This document shows positions 1 through 5,544 of a DNA stretch of 9,882 bases, piece after piece. Below the pieces are notes generated by a model. The model did no database searches, had not been told where the DNA came from, and was given only the letters and a program-made list of their open reading frames with translations. Origin of the DNA: CAYHOI01 sp964358175 (GTDB taxonomy: Bacteria; Margulisbacteria; Riflemargulisbacteria; GWF2-35-9); the NCBI GenBank assembly GCA_964358175.1, contig CAYHOI010000073.1:1-9882 (forward strand), written 5' to 3'. The first letter of the stretch is position 1; each line of letters begins with the position of its first letter. Made by a program: the position numbers and the translations under genes.

Positions 1-65
1 TTTTCCCTCCCGAACTGCTGGATTCAATTGCCAAACAAAAGCTACCTCCTCTGATTGACTCCCTG

Positions 66-2561
66 ATGAAGCAATTTGGTCAGCCCAGTTTCGACAAGAT
101 TTTTGAGTTGTTTAGCGAACATGCCAAACGAGTGATGTTTTTAGCGCAGGAAGAGTGCCGACGTCTGGGGCATGTGCTTATTGATACCGGGCATATATTG
201 CTCGGACTTATTAAAGAAGAGGGTGTGATTTATCGCGTTTTCCAGGATCAGGGGCTTAACATCGTTGAGTTTTTCTCTGAGCTCGAAAATACAATTGGTC
301 GGGGGGAGCTGGTTTCAGATACAGGCAGGGAGATCAAGCTCAGTCCGAGAGCGAAGAAAGTCTTGGAGCTGGCTCATGTCGCGGCGAAAGAGCTTCACAG
401 TAACTATGTGGGGCCTGAACATATGTTGATTGGACTACTCAGGGAGGCAGAAGGAATTGCGGCGATCTATTTAAATCGAAAAGGGATTACCTTAGAGATG
501 ATTCTTGATCTCTTCAAAGCAAGTGTTCAAAAGGACGAGTCTGATGACGAGTTTAGTCAGATTTTTGGAGACATGTTGCTAGGCAATCCTCCTTTGCAAA
601 ACCCCTCTGCGCCTGATATCTTTAATCAATTTGGCCGAGACCTGACCAGACTTGCCATGGAGAATAAGCTGGATCCGGTTATCGGAAGAGAAGGAGAAAT
701 CGCACGAATTATTCGAATCCTATCGCGTAGAACCAAAAATAATCCGGTATTGATCGGAGATCCAGGTGTGGGGAAAACCGCAATAGTAGAAGGTTTGGCT
801 CAAGCGATTGTGGATGGGGACATCCCCGAGAATCTGAAGAACAAGCGAGTGATTGAGCTGCAGCTCTCCTCACTGGTTGCAGGGACTCGGTTCCGAGGAG
901 ATTTCGAGGAACGCTTGCGAAAATTAATTGATGAGGCGACCAGCAAGAACAGCAATATTATTCTGTTTATTGATGAGTTGCATACTATTATCGGGGCAGG
1001 TTCTGTGGGGGACAATGCACTTGATGCGGCCAATATTCTAAAGCCAGTTTTAGCGCGTGGGGAGCTTCAATGTATTGGTGCGACGACGATAGAAGAGCAC
1101 CGAAAGTATATTGAGAAAGATGCTGCCTTAGAGCGTCGTTTTCAGAAGGTAGATGTTTCTGAACCCAGCAAAGAGGAGGCCATCCGGATTTTGCAGGGAC
1201 TGCGGGATAAGTATGAGGCTTTTCATCGCGTGGATATCGATGATGAAGTGATACGTGATGCGGTGGAGCTTTCTACCCGGTATATCACAGACCGCTTTTT
1301 GCCGGATAAGGCAATTGATCTTATTGACGAGGCTGCCGCGATGGTTCGGTTAGAGTCCATTTCGTTACCGGTGTCCATCAAGAAGGCCCAGAAGGAGCTA
1401 CAATTGGTGAAGAAAGATGAGATTGCTTCTGTGAGAACTCAGGAGTATGAAAAGGCAGCAGGATATCGAAGTCAGATTGAGAAGTTAAGCAAGCAAATAT
1501 CTTCGGAACGTGATCATTGGATGGCAATGAGGGGGACACATGTAGCGAAGATCACCAGGGATCACATTGCTCAGGTGGTGGGAGACTGGATTAAGGTCCC
1601 CGTGAGAACCCTTCAGGATCAGGAAACCTCAAAGTATACCAACATGGAGGCAGAAATTAGAAAGCATGTGGTGGGGCAAGATGAGGCCATTGAGGAAATT
1701 TCGCGCGTGATACGTCGAGCCAGATCTGGACTCAAGAATCCAGAAAAGCCCATGGGAGCCTTCATTTTTGCGGGTTCAACAGGGGTGGGCAAAACAGAGT
1801 TGGCGAAGGTGTTGACTGAGTATATGATGGGGGATAAGGGGAAGCTTATTCGATTCGATATGAGTGAGTTTATGGAGAAGTTTAATGTCTCTAAACTTAT
1901 TGGAGCCCCACCTGGTTATGTGGGTTACGACGAATCAGGACAGTTGACGGAGCGGGTGAGGCGCAACCCTTACTCAGTGATTCTCTTTGATGAGATCGAA
2001 AAGGCGCATCCAGAAATCTTCAATATATTGCTTCAGATTTTGGATAACGGAATTTTGTCTGATAGTCAGGGGCGAAAGATTGATTTTCGAAACACCCTGA
2101 TTATTATTACGACGAATGTCGGCTCCAATTTCATCAAATCCATGGGATTTATTTCTAACAGCGATGCTCAAAGCTATGAAACGCTCAAGCAGAATGTTGA
2201 GTCGGAGATTAAGCAAAACTTTCGGGTAGAGTTTCTCAACCGTTTAAGCGGCGTCATTGTTTTTAAGTCACTGGGGCTCGATAGTATGCACCAAATATTT
2301 AGACTGATGGTTCAGAATATCAAGGATAGACTGAAAGAGAAGCACATTGATCTCTCGATCACCAAGGCAGTAGAAGATCATCTGATTGACCAAAGCAATT
2401 ACAAGGAATTTGGTGCCCGTTCTTTGGGGCGGCTGATTGAAAAAGAGATTGAAGACTTGCTTGCGGGTGAACTTCTGTCTCATCGCATAGAGAACTCCGC
2501 AAATCTTTCGCTTCAGCTCTCAAAATCTGGCCAAATAGCGGTTAAAGTGAAGTCAGGATGA
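66..2561 (+). CDS. clpC: ClpC-type AAA+ unfoldase (Clp ATPase with UVR motif)
   Basis: ATP-driven hexameric unfoldase that would feed proteins to ClpP in the cytoplasm. Visible along 831 residues (B. subtilis ClpC has about 810): two Clp-N repeats (about 17-68 and 92-145); D1 with Walker A GDPGVGKT 231-238, Walker B IILFIDELH 298-306 and arginine-finger pair R357/R358; a middle domain with the UVR-like motif QEYEKAAGYR (459-468), which marks ClpC/ClpE rather than ClpA or ClpB; D2 with Walker A GSTGVGKT 570-577, pore loop GYVGY 617-621, Walker B VILFDEIEKAH 638-648 and sensor FLNR 723-726. MGF at 693-695 sits where ClpC proteins carry the ClpP-docking [LIVM]GF tripeptide. The D1 pore loop reads TRFRG where Tyr is usual. 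The start is uncertain: ATG 66 has no Shine-Dalgarno sequence and the frame is open to the window edge. The gene overlaps the recombinase gene by 4 nt. No ctsR, mcsA or mcsB is visible. Confidence 0.95.
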   Translation: MKQFGQPSFDKIFELFSEHAKRVMFLAQEECRRLGHVLIDTGHILLGLIKEEGVIYRVFQDQGLNIVEFFSELENTIGRGELVSDTGREIKLSPRAKKVLELAHVAAKELHSNYVGPEHMLIGLLREAEGIAAIYLNRKGITLEMILDLFKASVQKDESDDEFSQIFGDMLLGNPPLQNPSAPDIFNQFGRDLTRLAMENKLDPVIGREGEIARIIRILSRRTKNNPVLIGDPGVGKTAIVEGLAQAIVDGDIPENLKNKRVIELQLSSLVAGTRFRGDFEERLRKLIDEATSKNSNIILFIDELHTIIGAGSVGDNALDAANILKPVLARGELQCIGATTIEEHRKYIEKDAALERRFQKVDVSEPSKEEAIRILQGLRDKYEAFHRVDIDDEVIRDAVELSTRYITDRFLPDKAIDLIDEAAAMVRLESISLPVSIKKAQKELQLVKKDEIASVRTQEYEKAAGYRSQIEKLSKQISSERDHWMAMRGTHVAKITRDHIAQVVGDWIKVPVRTLQDQETSKYTNMEAEIRKHVVGQDEAIEEISRVIRRARSGLKNPEKPMGAFIFAGSTGVGKTELAKVLTEYMMGDKGKLIRFDMSEFMEKFNVSKLIGAPPGYVGYDESGQLTERVRRNPYSVILFDEIEKAHPEIFNILLQILDNGILSDSQGRKIDFRNTLIIITTNVGSNFIKSMGFISNSDAQSYETLKQNVESEIKQNFRVEFLNRLSGVIVFKSLGLDSMHQIFRLMVQNIKDRLKEKHIDLSITKAVEDHLIDQSNYKEFGARSLGRLIEKEIEDLLAGELLSHRIENSANLSLQLSKSGQIAVKVKSG

Positions 2562-3436
2562 CCAAAGAGGTTCTTGCGAATTACACAACTTTTCTAGAAT
2601 TTCAAAAAGGATACTCGCCCAACACCGTCGAAAATTATTTGAGAGACGTTAATCAGTTCCTGGAATGGGGGCGGGTGGAAGATGTTCGAGGGATTACCCT
2701 GCAAGCTGTCAATGACCACCTACTGAGGCTCAAAAAGCGTGATTACCAGAAGTCTTCGATGAATAGAAAGCTGGCCTCTTTGAGTTCGTTCCTGAGATTT
2801 TTACTCAAGCAGAAGTTGATTCAAGAAAATATCGCCGTTCATATCGATTTTCCGCAATTCAAGAAACGATTACCAAAGGTGGTTAGCAAGGCAAACCTGC
2901 ACCGATTGTTTGATGAACATGTCGCGCCTCCTGATCAAGATCCCCTCCGATATGAGCGCGACAAGACGATGCTGAGTATGTTGTTTTTCTGTGGACTTCG
3001 CGTTTCTGAAGTGGTTTCATTAGGGTTGAAAGCCGTCAATTTATCTGAAAGATATCTTCGCGTGAAGGGGAAGGGCGACAAAGAACGCGTGATTCCGTTG
3101 AGTGAGTCCATTTATGTGATTTTGTGTGCCTATGAAGAATCTTGGCGTGGGGTGCTTCGACAAACCTTTTTCTCGAAAACAAATGGTGCTCCTCTCACTC
3201 GTCAACGTGTGTGGGATATTCTGAAAACCTGGCAGAAAGTCTATGGCCTTTCAGAGAAAATAAGTCCTCATCATTTGAGGCATTCTTTTGCAACGCAATT
3301 ACTGGAAAACAATGTGGATTTGCGGTATATTCAAGATATGTTGGGGCATAGCAGTATCGCGACGACGCAGATCTATACGGCAGTGAGCACAAAACATCTC
3401 CATGAAGTGTTTAAGAAAGCGCACCCTGGATCATAA
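2558..3436 (+). CDS. xer: Xer-type tyrosine recombinase (XerC/XerD family)
   Basis: Site-specific tyrosine recombinase of the kind that resolves chromosome dimers at dif. At 292 residues it has the usual Xer length (about 298). It has an N-terminal SAM-like core-binding domain (about 4-85) and a catalytic domain (about 105-282). All catalytic residues are present: R148 in GLRVSE, K172 in GKGDKER, H238 and R241 in HHLRH, H264 in LGHSS and nucleophile Y273 in QIYT. The C terminus (STKHLHEVFKKAHP) matches the Xer tail rather than phage integrases. ATG 2558 overlaps the clpC stop (ATGA), so translational coupling is likely; CAGG directly before it is a poor ribosome site. The stop overlaps the next ATG by one base. 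Whether it is the XerC or XerD orthologue cannot be settled here. No att site or phage gene is near, so a housekeeping role is favoured over an integrase role. Confidence 0.93.
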   Translation: MTKEVLANYTTFLEFQKGYSPNTVENYLRDVNQFLEWGRVEDVRGITLQAVNDHLLRLKKRDYQKSSMNRKLASLSSFLRFLLKQKLIQENIAVHIDFPQFKKRLPKVVSKANLHRLFDEHVAPPDQDPLRYERDKTMLSMLFFCGLRVSEVVSLGLKAVNLSERYLRVKGKGDKERVIPLSESIYVILCAYEESWRGVLRQTFFSKTNGAPLTRQRVWDILKTWQKVYGLSEKISPHHLRHSFATQLLENNVDLRYIQDMLGHSSIATTQIYTAVSTKHLHEVFKKAHPGS

Positions 3437-4131
3437 TGATGGTTATTACAATTAGTCTTTGTGTGCTTATTGTATCTGTGGTTTTACATGAGTTAGCCCA
3501 TGGTTGGGGAGCGCTTGCTTTCGGAGATGATACGGCGAAGCGTGAGGGTCGTCTGACCCTTAATCCTTTGAAGCATATCGATCTCATTGGATCAGTGCTA
3601 GTGCCCGCCATGCTTGTTCTCACTCAAGTGCCGATGCTGTTTGGCTGGGCAAAACCGGTACCCATCGATTCAGAAAAGATGCGTGATCCCCGCTTTGATA
3701 TCGTTTGGGTATCGCTTGCAGGGCCACTGACGAATGGGCTTTTGGTTTTGGTAGGCTTTTTAGGGTTGAAGTGGGTGATCGGTCATATTGGAACGGATCT
3801 GTTTCACACTTACCTTCGTCTGTCATCTGCGGTGAAGGGGCATATCCTCTTACGTAGCGAGCCTGGGATGGTCTATGTGATGCTGGAAATCTGTTTACAG
3901 TTGATTCTCATTAACACATCTTTGGGGCTTTTTAATTTATTTCCCATCCCCCCCCTGGATGGGTCGAGAGTGTTTGTGCCTTTTCTGTCAAAAAGTTGGC
4001 AGCCAGGTTATGCTTGGTTTGAGAAGTACGGTATTCTCGTTTTGTTCGTACTCATGTATTTCAATGTTTTCTCTCCATTCTTTTCAGTGGTGTTCAGAGT
4101 GTTGTATCATCAGATTTGGTTTATTAGGTAG
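3436..4131 (+). CDS. M50 family site-2 metalloprotease, PDZ-less (YwhC/Rip2-like)
   Basis: Predicted zinc intramembrane protease of 231 residues with about five hydrophobic segments (roughly 4-20, 51-70, 93-115, 145-165, 198-223). The zinc motif HELAH (18-22) lies in the first membrane segment. Family hallmarks follow: NPLKHID 43-49, GWAKPVP 70-76, AGPLTN 95-100 and the third-ligand motif NLFPIPPLDG (167-176), with D175 as the likely zinc ligand. There is no PDZ domain, which places it with the small site-2 protease group rather than RseP. The substrate is unknown; relatives cleave membrane anti-sigma factors or signal peptides. The start is the first of two adjacent ATG codons in TAATGATG, overlapping the recombinase stop by 1 nt, so coupling is expected. 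A run of eight C (3948-3955) encodes part of the active-site motif. Confidence 0.92.
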   Translation: MMVITISLCVLIVSVVLHELAHGWGALAFGDDTAKREGRLTLNPLKHIDLIGSVLVPAMLVLTQVPMLFGWAKPVPIDSEKMRDPRFDIVWVSLAGPLTNGLLVLVGFLGLKWVIGHIGTDLFHTYLRLSSAVKGHILLRSEPGMVYVMLEICLQLILINTSLGLFNLFPIPPLDGSRVFVPFLSKSWQPGYAWFEKYGILVLFVLMYFNVFSPFFSVVFRVLYHQIWFIR

Positions 4132-4245
4132 GATAAACTCGACCGCAACTGCGTTCCCAGTAAAACAGTAAATTTCGATACATGTTTTCCCTATCGTCAA
4201 ACTTTCATAAAGCAATTAGCGAGTAAATTTTGCGATTCCCTTGAC
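4132..4245 (+). other. Gap between M50 protease and acidic ORF, no clear signal
   Basis: These 114 bases hold no convincing terminator or promoter. The reading frame shared by the protease and the following ORF is open for all 38 codons after the TAG at 4129-4131, but it contains no ATG, GTG or TTG before TTG 4246. The inferred peptide has no motif I recognise. Confidence 0.5.
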
Positions 4246-4761
4246 TTGAAAGAGACTGATGACCTCAATATTGTTTCTGAAAGTATCGATTTTCTAATGA
4301 GCCATCAATGTCTGACGCAGAATATGCCAGAAGAACAATCCTTTGAAGTGATACAAAACTACATCATCGATCCTGAAAAAGTACAAGCGAGTATCCCTCT
4401 CTACATTTTACCCGATACTGAACAGAAGATTGAGGAAAACGATGAAGATGAACAGACCTTTGACAGCGATGAGCTAAAGTCGGAAGACCCATCAAGTACC
4501 GGGTTAAATCCACGCAATAGTGCAGTGAACCCTTCAAGACAGGAGGCCGGAACAGATTTTGGCTCCCGATCAGGGGAAGAATCAGGCGATAAACCGGATG
4601 AAACGACAGACATCGCTCTCAGTGAGGCATTGGCGTATAATGGTGTTGCGGGCAAGGATTTCACTGTTACTCAGTTTCTTGCTCCGACAGATCCTTCTGT
4701 ACAGAAAATTATTTCCAAATTAAATTTAATCCCCCCACATCAATCACAAAACAAACTTTGA
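4246..4761 (+). CDS. Acidic low-complexity hypothetical protein, probable 5' half of a split repeat gene
   Basis: I do not recognise this protein. As read it has 171 residues from a TTG start without a Shine-Dalgarno sequence; ATG 4297 (residue 18) is an equally likely start. There is no signal peptide or membrane segment. Residues 57-125 are a disordered-looking stretch rich in Asp, Glu and Ser (for example EENDEDEQTFDSDELKSED). Residues 122-160 look structured: the end, PSVQKIISKLN, resembles the repeat element PSKKSVIGKLS of the next ORF, and DFTVTQ resembles its FSVQE. The ORF ends in a TTGA overlap with the next ORF. A six-C run at 4731-4736, just before the end, is where the frames can be joined. 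I infer that the two ORFs are one gene of about 416 codons, broken by an indel or read by frameshifting. Confidence 0.6.
   Translation: MKETDDLNIVSESIDFLMSHQCLTQNMPEEQSFEVIQNYIIDPEKVQASIPLYILPDTEQKIEENDEDEQTFDSDELKSEDPSSTGLNPRNSAVNPSRQEAGTDFGSRSGEESGDKPDETTDIALSEALAYNGVAGKDFTVTQFLAPTDPSVQKIISKLNLIPPHQSQNKL
4731..4737 (+). other. Candidate frame-junction / slippery heptamer C CCC CCA
   Basis: The run of six C plus A fits the X_XXY_YYZ pattern in the frame of the upstream ORF (codons CCC 4732, CCA 4735). A -1 slip gives CCC CCC ACA, still Pro-Pro, and then continues as PTSITKQTLIVQ into the repeat ORF. A 6-bp inverted repeat, CAATCA (4741-4746) with TGATTG (4759-4764), follows at 3 nt, but it is AT-rich and weak. 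A sequencing or assembly indel, or a true mutation at the homopolymer, explains the data equally well. Confidence 0.4.
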
Positions 4762-4949
4762 TTGTACAAGCAAATGCAAAAAGTCTACAAAAAGCGATAA
4801 GGACTTTTTCGTCAACTGAAGTGAAGGATCTCCTTGAACTCGTGGTTGACGATGCTGATGCTAATGCTACAGTTTTTCGGAGCTTGGAGAGCTCCCAAAT
4901 CAAAAGCCTTTTGGAAGACATTTCTTTTTCCACGCCCAATAAAAATAGC
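4758..4949 (+). repeat. Repeat unit 1 (64 codons)
   Basis: Begins LIVQANAKSLQKAI and contains FSSTEVKDLL and LESSQIKSLL. Shares the 18-nt string AAGTGAAGGATCTCCTTG (4819-4836) with unit 2. Confidence 0.75.
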
Positions 4950-5495
4950 TTGATTGTAAATGCAAATGCGGATGAGCTTAAAAAAGTGATACAGCCTAAG
5001 ACGATTCCTCAAGTGAAGGATCTCCTTGTGCTAGTGACTACCGATGATGCTGATGACAAAGTTTTGAAAGCCCTGTCAGGAGCACAAATAAAAAGCTTTT
5101 TGATGGACCCAGCGTCTACACAAGCAGAAAATGAAAACTTGATTTTAAAGGCCGACACGACAGCCTTCACGACTGCTGTGAACATGTTTTCTGTTCAGGA
5201 AGTTAAAAGCTTCATGTCATTGTCATTGAACGAGCCTTCGAAAAAATCTGTGATCGGGAAACTCAGCGCAAAACAGATCGAGGCATTCCTTAAAACCGAA
5301 ATTGGGAGTGACAACAAAACAGTCACCGTTGCGAACAAAGAGACCTGTATCGCGATGGCAAATGTTGAACAGCTAAAAACAGCCATTAGCACTTTTTCGA
5401 TGGACGATTTGTTTTTGTTGCTTCGTCAAGTGAGTAATGCCAGTGATAGCATTATTGTGAACAACCTGTCCGACTCACAAAGAGCGAACTTCTAA
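4758..5495 (+). CDS. Tandem helical-repeat hypothetical protein, probable 3' half of a split gene
   Basis: Not a family I recognise. Residue numbers count from TTG 4758 (245 residues). It consists almost entirely of four units of 64, 63, 69 and 49 residues, each starting near an L-I-V-x-A-N pattern. Each unit carries two related elements, [FL]SxxEVKDLL and LSxxQIKSFL, 24-26 residues apart. The pattern and lack of Cys/Gly suggest an all-helical solenoid, probably a binding or scaffold protein; that is inference. There is no signal peptide or transmembrane segment. The TTG start has no ribosome site and falls exactly at the first repeat block, and the same frame is open upstream to 4641, encoding a linker-like PPTSITKQT before it. 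The true start is therefore probably upstream, by joining the preceding acidic ORF. The last unit stops right after its second half-element. Confidence 0.6.
   Translation: MIVQANAKSLQKAIRTFSSTEVKDLLELVVDDADANATVFRSLESSQIKSLLEDISFSTPNKNSLIVNANADELKKVIQPKTIPQVKDLLVLVTTDDADDKVLKALSGAQIKSFLMDPASTQAENENLILKADTTAFTTAVNMFSVQEVKSFMSLSLNEPSKKSVIGKLSAKQIEAFLKTEIGSDNKTVTVANKETCIAMANVEQLKTAISTFSMDDLFLLLRQVSNASDSIIVNNLSDSQRANF
4950..5138 (+). repeat. Repeat unit 2 (63 codons)
   Basis: Begins LIVNANADELKKVI and contains TIPQVKDLL and LSGAQIKSFL. It is the unit closest to unit 1, with the identical 18-mer at 5011-5028, exactly 192 bases (64 codons) after the copy in unit 1. Confidence 0.75.
5139..5345 (+). 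repeat. Repeat unit 3 (69 codons, longer linker)
   Basis: Begins LILKADTTAFTTAV and contains FSVQEVKSFM and LSAKQIEAFL. The linker after the second element is longer by about six residues than in units 1 and 2. Confidence 0.7.
5346..5492 (+). repeat. Repeat unit 4 (49 codons, C-terminal, truncated)
   Basis: Contains IAMANVEQLKTAI, the degenerate FSMDDLFLLL and LSDSQRANF. The protein ends within the second half-element, so the unit lacks the linker found in the others. Confidence 0.6.
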
Positions 5496-5505
5496 CACAA
5501 TTTTA

Positions 5506-5514
5506 TGATATACT
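5506..5514 (+). promoter_or_regulatory. Possible extended -10 promoter for purD operon
   Basis: TGATATACT matches the extended -10 pattern TGnTATAAT with one mismatch. The -35 region (around 5486-5491, GAACTT) is poor, which is tolerated with an extended -10. It lies in the 49-nt gap after the repeat ORF stop and would start transcription near 5521, about 25 nt before purD. Confidence 0.4.
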
Positions 5515-5533
5515 TTCCTCGGTAAAAACGGGT

Positions 5534-5539
5534 GAGGTG
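5534..5539 (+). promoter_or_regulatory. Shine-Dalgarno sequence of purD
   Basis: GAGGTG sits 5 nt before ATG 5545 and fixes that start. It is one of the two clearest ribosome sites in the window; the ORFs upstream lack one. Confidence 0.7.
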
Positions 5540-5544
5540 TTTCA

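Noticed and set aside
800..1033. Minus-strand ORF inside clpC
   Set aside because: Shadow of the conserved D1 ATPase motifs on the other strand; composition and lack of family features argue against a gene.
2558..3436. Phage or integron integrase marking a mobile element
   Set aside because: Size, motifs and C terminus fit housekeeping Xer proteins, it is embedded in a coupled gene set, and no tRNA, att-like repeat or phage gene is nearby.
4132..4245. Rho-independent terminator between the M50 gene and the acidic ORF
   Set aside because: Only 4-bp AT-rich pairings such as GCAA/TTGC are present, with no GC stem followed by a T run.
4241..4271. TTGACT followed by CAATAT as a promoter for the acidic ORF
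   Set aside because: The spacer would be 19 nt and the -10 matches only three of six consensus bases; it also requires translation to start at ATG 4297.
4741..4764. Inverted repeat CAATCA...TGATTG as a frameshift-stimulating structure
   Set aside because: Six AT-rich base pairs with a 12-nt loop and only 3 nt after the slippery run is too weak and too close to claim; noted only beside the C6 site.
5517..5537. CCTC/GAGG hairpin hiding the purD ribosome site, possible regulatory leader
   Set aside because: Only four base pairs around a 13-nt loop; no larger structure or conserved riboswitch core is visible in the 49-nt gap.
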